In this document: positions 7,761-17,721 of the stretch, piece after piece
Layout of the letters: each line of letters starts with the position of its first letter
How positions within the stretch are numbered: the first letter of the stretch is position 1
NCBI RefSeq assembly: GCF_900519355.1
Contig: NZ_ULHE01000007.1
Span: 1-64,000, forward strand
DNA length: 64,000 nt
Source of the DNA: Corynebacterium lactis
GTDB taxonomy: Bacteria; Actinomycetota; Actinomycetes; Mycobacteriales; Mycobacteriaceae
Direction: 5' to 3'
Position numbers and translations under genes: made by a program
The notes under the pieces: model-generated
Databases searched by the model: none
Told to the model about the DNA's origin: nothing
Seen by the model: the letters and a program-made list of their open reading frames with translations, nothing else

Positions 7761-8597
7761 GTGGCGAAGGGAACACCGAAGCGCCGCCTGGACGCGGAGC
7801 TGGTGCGTCGCAAGATTGCCCGCTCCCGCGAGGCCGCGGTGCAGATGATTAAAGCGGGCCGCGTGGAGGTCGGCGGTTTCGCCGCGACGAAGCCCGCGAC
7901 TGCGGTGACGGGTGATGTGTCGATTCGCGTCACCGGCGTCGAGGAGGACGATAACTGGGCCTCCCGTGGTGCGCACAAGCTGCTCGGCGCCCTGGAGGCC
8001 TTCGAGCCGGAGGGCCTGGACATTTCTGGCCGCCGCGTGCTCGACGCCGGCGCCTCCACCGGCGGGTTTACCGACGTGTGCCTGCGCCGCGATGTGGAGA
8101 AGGTCTACGCCGTGGACGTCGGGTACGGGCAGTTGGTGTGGCGCCTGCAGGACGATCCGCGGGTGATGGTGCTCGACCGCACGAACGTGCGCAACCTGAC
8201 GCCCGAGATTCTCGGCGGCACCGCCGACCTGATGGTGGGCGACCTGTCGTTTATCTCCCTGAACCTGGTGCTCCCGGCGAGCGTGTCCTGCATGGATGAC
8301 GGCGCCGACCTGCTGCCGATGGTCAAACCGCAGTTCGAGGTGGGCAAGGAGCGTCTCGGCCACGGCGGCGTCGTGCGCAGCGATGAGCTGCGCCGCGAGG
8401 TCGTCACCGAGGTGGCGAATAACGCCCGCAAGCTGGGCCTGTCCTTCCGCGGCGCGGTGGCGAGCCCGCTGCCGGGGCCGTCCGGCAACGTCGAGTTCTT
8501 CCTGTGGCTGGTCAAGGACGGCGGCGCCACTGATCCCGGAGACGAGGCCGTCGCCGAGGCGATTGCGCGGGCAGTTGAGGAGGGGCCGAAGCCATGA
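7761..8597 (+). CDS. tlyA: 16S/23S rRNA (cytidine-2'-O)-methyltransferase TlyA
   Basis: TlyA 2'-O-methylates cytidines in both ribosomal subunits and is needed for capreomycin sensitivity in mycobacteria. The 278-residue protein has an N-terminal S4 RNA-binding domain (residues 7-65, LDAELVRRKIARSREAAVQMIKAGRVEV) and a FtsJ-like Rossmann methyltransferase with SAM motif VLDAGASTGGFTDV near residue 95 and DLMVGDLSFISL near residue 155. The start is a GTG immediately after the stop of the upstream gene, and the end overlaps nadK by 4 bases (ATGA). Confidence 0.92.
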   Translation: MAKGTPKRRLDAELVRRKIARSREAAVQMIKAGRVEVGGFAATKPATAVTGDVSIRVTGVEEDDNWASRGAHKLLGALEAFEPEGLDISGRRVLDAGASTGGFTDVCLRRDVEKVYAVDVGYGQLVWRLQDDPRVMVLDRTNVRNLTPEILGGTADLMVGDLSFISLNLVLPASVSCMDDGADLLPMVKPQFEVGKERLGHGGVVRSDELRREVVTEVANNARKLGLSFRGAVASPLPGPSGNVEFFLWLVKDGGATDPGDEAVAEAIARAVEEGPKP

Positions 8598-9571
8598 GCG
8601 AGACCGTGAGTAACCCTGCTAGCTTGATCTCCGCGGACGACAAGAAGACACAGGCCGGCAAGCGCGAGATCCTGCTGGTCCCGCACACCGGCCGCAGCGC
8701 GAACCTGGAGATGGCCGCCGAGGCCGCCGAGCTGCTTCAGGACGCGGGCATCGAGGTCCGTGTGCTGGCGGGCAAGAACCCCGAGGCTCTGGCGGCGCAC
8801 CCGGTGCTGGGCAAGTACAAGCGCTACTGGCACTCGCCGCAGGCCGCGGCCGGCTGCGAGCTGGTTCTGGTCCTTGGCGGCGACGGCACCTTCCTGCGCG
8901 CCGCCGACATCGCGCATTCGGCCGACCTGCCGGTGCTCGGCATCAACATGGGGCACGTGGGCTTCCTCGCGGAGTGGGAACAGGAGTCCATGACCGAGGC
9001 CATCGGCCGCGTCATCGAACGCGACTGGTGGATCGAGGATCGCATGACCATCCGCGCGACCGTGCGCGACACCACCGGCCGCGTGATTGGCACGGGCTGG
9101 GCGCTCAACGAGGTCAGCATCGAAAACGTTAACCGTCGCGGCGTCCTGGACGTTGTCCTGGAGGTCGACGGCCGCCCCGTGTCCTCCTACGGCTGCGACG
9201 GCGTGCTGGTGTCGACCCCGACCGGCTCGACTGCCTACGCGTTTTCCGCGGGCGGGCCGGTGCTGTGGCCCGAGCTGGACGCGATGCTGGTCGTGCCCAA
9301 CAACGCCCACGCGCTCTTCGACCGCCCGATGGTCATTTCGCCGCACTCGACCATCGCCATCGAGACCAATCCCGACACCGCCGATGCCGTCGCCGTGCTT
9401 GACGGCTTCCGCCCGATCGCGATGCCGCCGGGGTGCCGCATCGAGATCTCGCGCGGCGCGCAGCCGGTGCGCTGGGTCCGCCTGGACCGCCAGCCCTTCG
9501 CCGACCGCCTCGTGCACAAGTTCCGCTTGCCGACGACCGGTTGGCGCGGCCCCGCCGGAGAGCTGGATTAA
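8594..9571 (+). CDS. nadK: NAD kinase
   Basis: This enzyme phosphorylates NAD to NADP. The 325-residue protein has the GGDGTFLRAA motif that binds the nucleotide phosphates, the NMGHVGFLAE segment, and the second family signature DGVLVSTPTGSTAYAFSAGGP. The length suits the polyphosphate/ATP-NAD kinases of actinobacteria. The ATG lies in the tlyA stop (ATGA overlap), and recN follows after 10 bases, as in mycobacteria (Rv1695-Rv1696). Confidence 0.93.
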   Translation: MSETVSNPASLISADDKKTQAGKREILLVPHTGRSANLEMAAEAAELLQDAGIEVRVLAGKNPEALAAHPVLGKYKRYWHSPQAAAGCELVLVLGGDGTFLRAADIAHSADLPVLGINMGHVGFLAEWEQESMTEAIGRVIERDWWIEDRMTIRATVRDTTGRVIGTGWALNEVSIENVNRRGVLDVVLEVDGRPVSSYGCDGVLVSTPTGSTAYAFSAGGPVLWPELDAMLVVPNNAHALFDRPMVISPHSTIAIETNPDTADAVAVLDGFRPIAMPPGCRIEISRGAQPVRWVRLDRQPFADRLVHKFRLPTTGWRGPAGELD

Positions 9572-9581
9572 GGGGGCTAAA

Positions 9582-11375
9582 ATGCTCAGCGAGATTTCCA
9601 TTCGTGACCTCGGCGTCATCCCGGACGCCGTCGTCGAGTTCTCCCCGGGCCTGACGGTCCTGACCGGCGAGACCGGCGCGGGAAAGACCATGGTGGTCAC
9701 CAGCCTGAAGCTGCTCTGCGGCGCGCGTGCCGACGCCGGCCGGGTGCGCACCGGCGCGGAGAAAGCTGTGGTCGAGGGACGCGTCGGCACCGAGTCGCTG
9801 TCGGCCGACGAGGTCGCGGCCATCGACGCCGCCGTCGCTGAGCTCGGCGGCGAGCGCGACGAGAACGACGAGTACCTGCTGGCCAGGCAGGTTTCTGCCA
9901 AGGGGCGCTCGAAGGCGTGGGTCGGCGGGCGCGTGGCGTCTGCTGCGGCCCTGGCCGATGTGTCGACCAGCCTCATTGCCATCCACGGCCAAAACGACCA
10001 GCTGCGCTTGCACAACGCCGACGAGCAGCGCGCGGCCATCGACCGCATGGACGCCGAACGCATCGCGCCGATCCTGCAGACTTACCGAGAGCAGCGCTCC
10101 ACCTGGCGTTCCCTGGTCAAGGAGCTGGAGGAGAAGACCTCCAAGCGTCGGGAGCTGGCTATGCGTGCCGATCAGCTCTCCTTTGCCGTCGAGGAGATCG
10201 ACGGCGTCTCTCCGGAGCCGGAGGAGGACGTCACGCTCGCGGCGCAGATTCGCAGGCTCCAGGACCTTGACGGCCTGCGGGATGCGGCCGTCACGGCGCT
10301 GGCGTCGATTGATGGCGCTTCGGCGCTGGAGACCGTGGGGGCGTCGGCAAGCGATGGCGACGGCCAGGAGGGCGCGGCGGAGCTGCTGGGTGCGGCGGCG
10401 GCCGAGCTCGGCGGCACGAGCGACGAGGAGCTGCGCGGCTTCGGCGAGCAGTTGCGGGCGCTGACGGCGGAGCTGTCGGAGGTCTCGGCGGGGCTGGGGA
10501 GTTTCCTGGCCTCGCTGCCGGAGGAGACGGACTCGCTGGATGCGCTGATGCAGCGGCAGGCCGAGATTAAGAACCTGACCCGCAAGTACGCGCCGGATAT
10601 TGCGGGCGTGCTGGCGTGGCGCGACAAGGCGGAGCGCAAGCTCGCGACGCTGGACGTCTCGGGCGAGGCGTTGGACAAGCTCGCGGCTGACATTGCGGCG
10701 GCGGAGAAGAAGTTGGCGGCCACGGCGGCGAAGCTGACGAAGGCCCGCAAAGCCGCGGCGAAGCGGCTGGAGAAGGCCGTGACCGCGGAGCTGCGGGGCC
10801 TGGCGATGCCGCACACCTCGCTGGTGGTGGCGTTCCATGAGCAAGACGCGGGGAAGGCCGCGGGCAAAAGCGCGCAGGCTGGGCAAGCCAAGCCGAACTT
10901 CGGCCCGGCCGGCGCGGACGACATCGAGTTCCTGCTCTCGGCGCACGAGGGCGCGACCCCGAGGCCGCTGGCGTCGAGCGCGTCCGGCGGCGAGCTCTCG
11001 CGCATCATGCTGGCGCTTGAGGTTGTGCTGGCGCAGGGCCAGTCCGGGCACACGATGGTTTTCGACGAGGTCGACGCGGGCGTCGGCGGGCGCGCGGCGG
11101 TGGAGATCGGCAAGCGCTTGAAGGCCCTGGCGGCGAATAACCAGGTCATCGTGGTCACTCACTTGCCGCAGGTGGCGGCGTTCGCGGATACGCACCTGGT
11201 GGTGAGCAAGGACGCGCAGTCCGGCGCGGTGTCCTCGGAGGTGCGCAGCCTGGGTGATGAGGAACGCATCGACGAGCTGGCCCGCATGATGGCGGGTCTG
11301 GACGATTCCGACTCGGGACGCGCGCACGCGCAGGATCTTCTGGACCAAGCTCGGCGCGCCTTCACCAGCAAGTAG
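9582..11375 (+). CDS. recN: DNA repair protein RecN
   Basis: RecN is an SMC-like ATPase acting in double-strand break repair. The ATG at 9582 is preceded by AAGGGGGC. The 597-residue protein has Walker A GETGAGKT near residue 32, two long coiled-coil arms (about 150-240 and 330-400), and the C-terminal ABC half with the signature SSASGGELSRIMLALEVVLA and Walker B MVFDEVDAGVGG. The coiled-coil hinge contains an Ala/Ser/Gly-rich insertion (VGASASDGDGQEGAAELLGAA) that carries one GTCGGCAAGC copy at 10343. Confidence 0.93.
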   Translation: MLSEISIRDLGVIPDAVVEFSPGLTVLTGETGAGKTMVVTSLKLLCGARADAGRVRTGAEKAVVEGRVGTESLSADEVAAIDAAVAELGGERDENDEYLLARQVSAKGRSKAWVGGRVASAAALADVSTSLIAIHGQNDQLRLHNADEQRAAIDRMDAERIAPILQTYREQRSTWRSLVKELEEKTSKRRELAMRADQLSFAVEEIDGVSPEPEEDVTLAAQIRRLQDLDGLRDAAVTALASIDGASALETVGASASDGDGQEGAAELLGAAAAELGGTSDEELRGFGEQLRALTAELSEVSAGLGSFLASLPEETDSLDALMQRQAEIKNLTRKYAPDIAGVLAWRDKAERKLATLDVSGEALDKLAADIAAAEKKLAATAAKLTKARKAAAKRLEKAVTAELRGLAMPHTSLVVAFHEQDAGKAAGKSAQAGQAKPNFGPAGADDIEFLLSAHEGATPRPLASSASGGELSRIMLALEVVLAQGQSGHTMVFDEVDAGVGGRAAVEIGKRLKALAANNQVIVVTHLPQVAAFADTHLVVSKDAQSGAVSSEVRSLGDEERIDELARMMAGLDDSDSGRAHAQDLLDQARRAFTSK

Positions 11376-11400
11376 CAGCGCTTATGTTTCACTAGTGCCC

Positions 11401-12584
11401 ATGAGTCTGTTCTCCAGGAACGCAGAAGATCTTCCAGGCATTAGTGGCACCGTTCGCGATGGTTCTCGCCGCGAGCGGGCCTTGAAGCGCATGTCGGCTG
11501 GCGACATTGTGGTCATCGACGCGCCCGACATTTCGCGCCCGCTGGCACAGCAGCTTATCGACGCCGAGGTGGCCGCCGTGATTAACACCGGCGCGTTCAC
11601 CACCGGCTTCGTGCCGAACTACGGCCCGCACATGCTGCTCAATGCCGACATTGCGATGGTCGAGAATGCCGGATCTGAGGCCTTTGACAAGTTGAAGGAC
11701 GGCAAGGTCGGTCGCCTGCACGAGGGCAAGCTCTACTACGGCGATCGCCGCGTCGCCGCCGGTGACGTCGTCGACGAGGCTGCCCTGGAGGCCAGCTTCG
11801 ACGAGGCGAACGCCAATATGGTCGACCGCCTGGAGGCCCTGTCCGGCAACCTGGTGGAGTTTGCGAAGACCGAGTCGCCTCTCTACATCGATGGCCTGGG
11901 CATTCCGAACGAGTCCGAGCCGCTGCACGGCCGCAAGGTTGTCGTCGTAAGCCCCGGCGAAGGCCACAAGGAGACCCTGGAGGAGCTGAAGAACTTCATC
12001 CGCGAGTACGAGCCGCTGCTGATTGGCGTGGACTCCGGCGCGGACACCCTCTTTGAGATGAAGTACGGCCGGACTACATCATCGGTGACCCGGAGGGTAT
12101 TAACTCGGAGGCCCTGCGCAGCGCCGGTTGCGTGATCCTGCCGGCCGACCCGGACGGTCACGCCCCTGGCTTGGAGCGCATCCAGGACCTGGGCATCGGC
12201 GCCACGACCTTCCCGGCGCTGTCCGATTCCGCGACCGACCTGGCGCTGGTCTTCGCCGCGCATCACGAGGCCAAGATGGTGGTCTCGGTTGGCGCTCCGC
12301 ACTCGCTGGACAGCATTTACCACGAGGCCGACCAGCGCGGCGTGCCGTCGGCGCTGCTGTCTCGTCTGAAGGTGGGCGACCGCCTGGTCGACGGCAAGCT
12401 GGTCGCCGACCTCTACCAGATCAACGGCCGCGGCTTCGGCATCGCGTGGGCCATCCTGGCGATCTTCGTGGCTCTGGCCGTGATCTTCGCGATCGCGGGC
12501 ACCTCGGGCGACGGCTCGGTTGCCGAGAATCTGATTGATACCTGGAACTCCATCGCGCTGTGGTTCCAGGGGCTGTTTAAGTAG
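11401..12584 (+). CDS. steA: Cell-separation protein SteA, frameshifted as read
   Basis: SteA works with the membrane protein SteB to promote daughter-cell separation in C. glutamicum. The reading frame runs from 11401 to about 12070 (ending VDSGADTLFEMKYG) and continues in another frame as DYIIGDPEGINSEALRSAGCVILPADPDG to 12584. The whole makes about 394 residues with a C-terminal membrane helix (FGIAWAILAIFVALAVIFAI). Inserting one C at GGCCGGAC near 12070 restores a continuous frame. Because the sequence is conserved on both sides, a one-base sequence error is likelier than a dead gene. An in-frame GTG at 11395 is an alternative start. It lies between recN and steB as in Rv1696-Rv1698. Confidence 0.82.
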
Positions 12585-12624
12585 CGGCCTGTTTTACGTA
12601 GTTTTTCGACAAGTTGGGGTGTGA

Positions 12625-13550
12625 GTGGCAATGGCGAAGAGGCGCAGCGGTAAGTTCACGGCTGGCGTGACGGGAGCGGCCCTCGGCGTGGCCGCGGGTG
12701 CCGCGCTGGGTGCGTACGTGCTGAACCCGGCTGGTGCGGGCATCGACTTCGGTGGTTCCGCCGCCGCCGAGCGCGACGCCGCCGTAGCCCGCGCCGATGC
12801 GCAGGAGGCGCGCGTGGGCGAGGCCAACCGCATCCTCGAGCCCGTCGTGGGCGAGGTGGTCAAGGATTCGCTTGCCGACGTCCCGGTCCTCGTCGTTGCA
12901 GCTCCCGATGCGACGGATGAACAGTTGAAGGGCGTCGCCGAGACCCTGAAGGCCGCGGGCGCGCCGGACGCTGGCGTGTTGAAGTTGACGGACAAGTTCC
13001 TGTCGGCATCCGGTGCGGACGAGCTGAAGGACACGGTGACGACGTCCCTGCCGACCAACGTGAAGTTGGATACCGAACGTAGGGACCCCGGCCGTCAGGC
13101 CGGTCAGGCGCTGGCGCCGGTGCTGGAGCTGGGCAAGGATGGCGGGGAGCAGGCCAGCGCCGCCGACCGAAAGCTGCTGCTAGAGGCCCTGAAGGGCGCT
13201 GGTTTTGTGGACTACAAGGAGGGCACGCTGCGGCCGCCGGCGCGATTGTGATTGTGGGGGAGAAGGGGACTCTCAAGGCTGCGGGCGATGGTGAGTCCGA
13301 GGGCGCTGCCGTGTCGAAGGATCAGGCGGAGTTCGGCGCGACGATCGTTGCGGACCTCGCGACCGCGCTAGCGGAGGGCTTCGGGCAGGCTGACACGAGC
13401 GGGCATGTCGTGGTGGCGACCGACGGCGCCGATACGGGCGCGATTGCCACGCTGGATTCCCGCGGTGGCGCTTCTAACGGGGTGGGCCGCGTGCGTGCGA
13501 TCTCCGACGCGGCTGGCCGGATTGGGCTGGTCAGGGATTTGAAGGGGTAG
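12625..13550 (+). CDS. steB: SteB/MctB family membrane protein, frameshifted as read
   Basis: This is the partner of SteA in corynebacteria; the mycobacterial homologue Rv1698 is MctB, linked to copper resistance. A short basic N-terminus and one membrane helix (FTAGVTGAALGVAAGAALGAY) are followed by a coiled-coil stretch (AAAERDAAVARADAQEARVGEAN) and an extracytoplasmic domain. The frame breaks near 13230: the first part ends FVDYKEGTL and the second continues AAGAIVIVGEKGTLKAAG. Adding one C at CTGCGG (giving TLPAAGAIVIV) joins them into about 308 residues. The start is the GTG at 12625 or the ATG at 12631. A GTCGGCAAGC copy lies at 12870. Confidence 0.8.
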
Positions 13551-13552
13551 GA

Positions 13553-13753
13553 ATGTCGGATAGAAAGCGCGCTGAATCCATCAGACGGTTCGAGCGGCGT
13601 ATGGAACGCCACGCCAACAGGTCAAGTTGGAAAGATGAATACGCTATTATTGGCGAGGACTCCTGGGGTAACGACTACCTGGGCCGTGAGGGCGGGGAGC
13701 GTTCGGTGCGCGCCAGCCGTGGTGGCAGGGCGGATGGGAACCGGCGGCGGTAG
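13553..13753 (+). CDS. Small basic protein after steB
   Basis: This 66-residue ORF starts 2 bases after the steB stop with a good ribosome site (AAGGGGTAGGA). It is very rich in Arg (MSDRKRAESIRRFERRMERHANRSS) and has a central SWKDEYAIIGEDSWGNDYLG segment. The tight coupling to steB and the host-like codon use support a real gene. I do not recognise a family. It is the last host gene before the inserted island. Confidence 0.5.
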   Translation: MSDRKRAESIRRFERRMERHANRSSWKDEYAIIGEDSWGNDYLGREGGERSVRASRGGRADGNRRR

Positions 13754-13875
13754 GGGTAACCCTTTTCGGCGGGGTAGTTAACTCGTGCGGACGAAAACCG
13801 AACATCTAAATAATGGCTTGAGAAGTGTTCATAATCGGTTGATTTTGGCACTGCACTTGCTGAGGGAATTTATTT

Positions 13876-16473
13876 ATGAATAAGCAAGAACTGGCCAACC
13901 GCATTTGGGAGTCGGCCAACAATATGCGCTCCAAGATTGAAGCCAATGAGTATAAGGATTATATTCTGGGCTTCATTTTTTATAAGTTCCTTTCTGATCA
14001 GGTTGAGCAGTTCATGTATCGGAATGATGCTGAGCCTGATGATCTCCCCGAGGCACTGGTTGAGTCGGACCATGATGTTGTTGCGATGGTGCGTAACAAC
14101 CTGGGGTATTTCCTTACCTATGAGAACCTGTATTCCACGTGGCGTGATATGGGTAATGATTTTTCCATTGCGCATGTGCGTGAGGGTTTGGCTACGTTTA
14201 AGCGCAATATCGCCCCGGAGCGTAAGCATGTGTTCGAGGATATTTTGAACACGCTTGAGACGGGCCTTTCTAAGTTGGGTAACACGGATACGGCCCGTAC
14301 TGGTGCTATCAAGAAGTTGCTGGCGCTTATCGACGATATCCCGACCGACGGCAAGCAGGGCTATGACGTCCTGGGCTTTATTTATGAGTACTTGATTGAA
14401 AAGTTTGCGGCGAATGCGGGTAAGAAGGCTGGCGAGTTTTACACTCCGCATGAGGTTTCTCTTATTATGAGCCGCATTATTGCTGAGCATTTGCAGGGCC
14501 GTGAGGAAATTCAGATTTATGACCCCACGTCTGGTTCTGGCTCGCTGCTGCTTAACATTGGCCAGGCTGTGGCTAGACACATGGGTGATCCGGATCGGAT
14601 TAAGTATTATGCCCAGGAGCTGCGCGAGAACACCTACAACCTCACCCGTATGAATTTGGTGATGCGTGGTGTGAAGGCCGATAACATTGTGGCCCGTAAT
14701 GGTGACAGTTTGGAACATGACTGGCCGATGTTTGATGAGAGCGATCCGGTGCAAACCTACCAGCCGCTCTATGTGGATGCTGTGGTGTCTAACCCGCCGT
14801 ATTCGCAGAAGTGGGAGCCGGAAGGCAATGAGGCTGATCCGCGTTTCTCACGGTTTGGTCTGGCCCCTAAGACTAAGGCGGATTACGCTTTCTTGCTTCA
14901 CGAGCTGTTCCACATTAAGCCTGATGGCATCCTGGCTATTGTTTTGCCGCATGGTGTGTTGTTCCGTGGTGGTTCTGAGGCTGAGATCCGCCGCAACCTC
15001 ATTGAGTCGAATCATATCGACGCGGTGATTGGCTTGCCGTCTAGCATTTTCTACGGCACTGGTATCGCTACCATCATTATGGTGCTTAAGCAGCAGCGTG
15101 ATCGTGATGATGTGCTGTTTATTGATGCTTCCCAGGGGTTTGTTAAGCAGGGCAAGTTTAATCATCTGCGTGCCCGTGACATTCAGCGCATTGTTGATAC
15201 TGTGAGCAACCGTGAGGATGTGACGCATTTTGCCAAGGTTGTTAGCCGCGAGGAGATCCGCGCTAATGATTACAACCTGAACATTCCGCGTTATGTGTCG
15301 GCTACGTTGCCGCCGGAGCCGGTGGATTTATACGCCACCATGTATGGCGGTATCCCCGTTGCTGAAATTGATGCTTTGGGGAATTTCTGGTCTGCTTTGC
15401 CTGGTTTGCGTGAAGCCTTGTTTACGGAGCATGCCAATGGCTACGCGGAATTGAATACTGATGATTTGCCTAAGACTATTGATGCTCACCCTGCTGCCCA
15501 GATGTTGCGTGAGCAGGTAGGCGCAGCTCTGGCAGGCCTTCCTGAGAAGTTGCATGAGCTGTTGGTGGAAAACGCTACGCAGGTGCCGCTGCTCCAGACT
15601 GAGGATCAGCTCAAGGCGGACCTGTTTTCTAGGCTCGGTTCCGTTGCGCTTGTGGATGCTTATCAGGGCTATCAGATTCTCCATGAAAGCTGGTCCACCA
15701 CTGCTAATGATTTGGAAATTATTCAGTCTGAGGGCTTAGGCGCGGTGCGGGTGAATGATCCTGTGATGAAGTGGAAAACCAAGGACAAGAAGAAGGTGTA
15801 TGTCCAGGTTGGTTGGGAGGGGCGCATTGCCCCTAACGATTTGGTGCAGTCTTTGTACTTGACGCAGCTGAAAGAGCAGGTAGCGCAGCTTGGCCGTGAT
15901 GCTGATACTGCCATTTCGGAGTTGGCGCAGCTTATTGAGGGTTTGAGCGAGGAGGATAAGACTGACCTTGCGGAGGTGCTTAACGATAAGCAGGATGCTT
16001 TTAAGAAACCTGAACTGAACAGGGCCGTCAGGGATCTGCCGAAGCTGGCAAGGGGCGAATCCTGGCCGGAGGGTAGTACTGAGGCGATCATGATAGGTGC
16101 GCAAAGCCTTATGGCTCAGCGCGACAAGTTCAAGAAGTTGCTTAAGACCGCCCAGCAGAAGTTGGAGGATGATACTTTCGCCACCATTGAAGCGCTTAAC
16201 GACGCCCAGGTGGATGAGCTGCTCACCTCTAAGTGGGTAACGGCACTGATGGAAGAGCTCAACAGCATTCCGGCTCATGCCCTCACCAGCCTTGCTACCC
16301 GTGTCCAAGCATTGCACGATAAGTATGCGGTAGCTCTAACTGGCCTTGATGAGCAGATTCACGACACCGAGCGTGAACTTGCAGGCCTGTTGGGCGGCCT
16401 TACCGGCAATACTGCGGATATGCAGGCAGTAGCCGCACTTCAAGGGCTACTAGGTGGTGGCCGCGATGCCTAA
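13876..16473 (+). CDS. hsdM: Type I restriction-modification methyltransferase subunit HsdM
   Basis: HsdM adds N6-methyladenine at sites chosen by HsdS. The N-terminal helical HsdM_N domain (NRIWESANNMRSKIEANEYKDYILGFIFYKFL, residues 7-40) leads into the methyltransferase core with the SAM motif DPTSGSGSLLLNIG (from residue 216) and the catalytic motif NPPYSQKW (from residue 306). At 865 residues it is about 300-350 longer than the EcoKI type; the extra C-terminal part is helical and coiled-coil-like. Codon use is T-rich at third positions (GAT, GGT, CGT, CTT), unlike the surrounding GC-rich genes, pointing to horizontal transfer. The end overlaps hsdS. Confidence 0.93.
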   Translation: MNKQELANRIWESANNMRSKIEANEYKDYILGFIFYKFLSDQVEQFMYRNDAEPDDLPEALVESDHDVVAMVRNNLGYFLTYENLYSTWRDMGNDFSIAHVREGLATFKRNIAPERKHVFEDILNTLETGLSKLGNTDTARTGAIKKLLALIDDIPTDGKQGYDVLGFIYEYLIEKFAANAGKKAGEFYTPHEVSLIMSRIIAEHLQGREEIQIYDPTSGSGSLLLNIGQAVARHMGDPDRIKYYAQELRENTYNLTRMNLVMRGVKADNIVARNGDSLEHDWPMFDESDPVQTYQPLYVDAVVSNPPYSQKWEPEGNEADPRFSRFGLAPKTKADYAFLLHELFHIKPDGILAIVLPHGVLFRGGSEAEIRRNLIESNHIDAVIGLPSSIFYGTGIATIIMVLKQQRDRDDVLFIDASQGFVKQGKFNHLRARDIQRIVDTVSNREDVTHFAKVVSREEIRANDYNLNIPRYVSATLPPEPVDLYATMYGGIPVAEIDALGNFWSALPGLREALFTEHANGYAELNTDDLPKTIDAHPAAQMLREQVGAALAGLPEKLHELLVENATQVPLLQTEDQLKADLFSRLGSVALVDAYQGYQILHESWSTTANDLEIIQSEGLGAVRVNDPVMKWKTKDKKKVYVQVGWEGRIAPNDLVQSLYLTQLKEQVAQLGRDADTAISELAQLIEGLSEEDKTDLAEVLNDKQDAFKKPELNRAVRDLPKLARGESWPEGSTEAIMIGAQSLMAQRDKFKKLLKTAQQKLEDDTFATIEALNDAQVDELLTSKWVTALMEELNSIPAHALTSLATRVQALHDKYAVALTGLDEQIHDTERELAGLLGGLTGNTADMQAVAALQGLLGGGRDA

Positions 16474-17704
16474 ACACAACGTGCCTGCCCTGCGGGTGGA
16501 GGGCTTCGAAGCGGAGTGGGAGTCAACAACTTTCGAGAAACTCAGCGGAAGAACCTACGGTGGAGGTACTCCGTCCAGCGATAAGCCTAGTTATTGGGCT
16601 GGAGACATTCCGTGGATTCAGTCTTCCGACGTCGCGGAGCATGACATCAGTCCGGTTGTTCCCCGTAGATACATCACCAAGGAGGCTGTGTCACGTTCTG
16701 CTGCGACGGAGATTCCCGCAGGATCAGTTGCGGTCGTTACGCGTGTTGGTGTCGGAAAAGTCTCTTTCATGCCCTTTCCGTACGCCTCTAGTCAAGACTT
16801 TGTTTCACTATCGGATTTGTCTGGGCACCCTGAATACATTGCTCTCACTGTCAAAAGGCGGATGGAGGAACTCGCTGACCAGTTGCAGGGCAGCACGATT
16901 AAAGGTATTACGAAGGCTGATTTGCTCAATCAAGCAGTCTACTTTCCTCCTGCCCTAGAAGAGCAGCAGGCCATCGGCGAGATCTTCACCAAGCTCGACA
17001 CTGCCATCGACCAGCACACCAAGAAGCACACGTCGCTGCAGCAAGCCAAGACTGCGCTCATGCAGCGCATGTTCCCGCAGGAGGGCCAGTCCGTGCCGGA
17101 GCTCCGACTGGACGGCTTCGATGGAGAGTGGACTTCTAAACGATTATATGAACTTGCCAAAGTCATAGATAGCGCTCGGATACATAACTCACTATGGACA
17201 TCTGGTGGTATCCGATATGTTCGTTCGAGTGACGTTAGAACCGGTTTTCGACATTGCAATTTGTATATCTCGCAAGAGACCTTTGACCGCTATTCTCGTA
17301 TGACTGGTTTTCCTAAGAGAGGCGATGTTTTATTCACTAGCGGTGGAGAAATCGGCATACCTCACTATTACGACTCTGATGAGCCAATTTATTTACAAGG
17401 TGGTGCCGTCCTTAATATCGTAACCTCGGAATCTGCGGAACTTGATGGAAGATTTCTTACGGTCTTATTCCAGACTGAAGCCGTACGTGAATACATCACT
17501 GCTGCTAGCACCGGAGGTACCATTAAGCACTTTGTTGTCGGCCCTGCGAGAGAAATACCTGTCGTATTCCCACCTACCCTCGAAGAGCAGCAGGCCATTG
17601 GTGCGGTGTTCACCAACGTCGACAAGCTAATTGCTGCTGAGGCCGCGTACATCACCAACCTCAAGCAAGCCAAAACAGCGCTGCTACAACGAATGTTTGT
17701 TTAG
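16466..17704 (+). CDS. hsdS: Type I restriction-modification specificity subunit HsdS
   Basis: HsdS recognises the bipartite DNA target for the complex. The 412-residue protein has two target-recognition domains, each followed by a conserved helical spacer. The first spacer reads PPALEEQQAIGEIFTKLDTAIDQHTKKH and ends TALMQRMF; the second reads PPTLEEQQAIGAVFTNVDKLIAAEAAYI and ends TALLQRMF. This internal duplication is diagnostic. The second recognition domain (about 17130-17570) is visibly richer in A and T than the rest, as expected of a swapped domain. The ATG at 16466 overlaps the hsdM end; a GTG at 16454 is an alternative. Confidence 0.92.
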   Translation: MPKHNVPALRVEGFEAEWESTTFEKLSGRTYGGGTPSSDKPSYWAGDIPWIQSSDVAEHDISPVVPRRYITKEAVSRSAATEIPAGSVAVVTRVGVGKVSFMPFPYASSQDFVSLSDLSGHPEYIALTVKRRMEELADQLQGSTIKGITKADLLNQAVYFPPALEEQQAIGEIFTKLDTAIDQHTKKHTSLQQAKTALMQRMFPQEGQSVPELRLDGFDGEWTSKRLYELAKVIDSARIHNSLWTSGGIRYVRSSDVRTGFRHCNLYISQETFDRYSRMTGFPKRGDVLFTSGGEIGIPHYYDSDEPIYLQGGAVLNIVTSESAELDGRFLTVLFQTEAVREYITAASTGGTIKHFVVGPAREIPVVFPPTLEEQQAIGAVFTNVDKLIAAEAAYITNLKQAKTALLQRMFV

Positions 17705-17721
17705 GAGGAGACCACCCCATC

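Noticed and set aside
6420-10063. Long minus-strand frames opposite the phosphatase, tlyA, nadK and recN genes
   Set aside because: All four plus-strand genes have clear family motifs; the antisense products have none.
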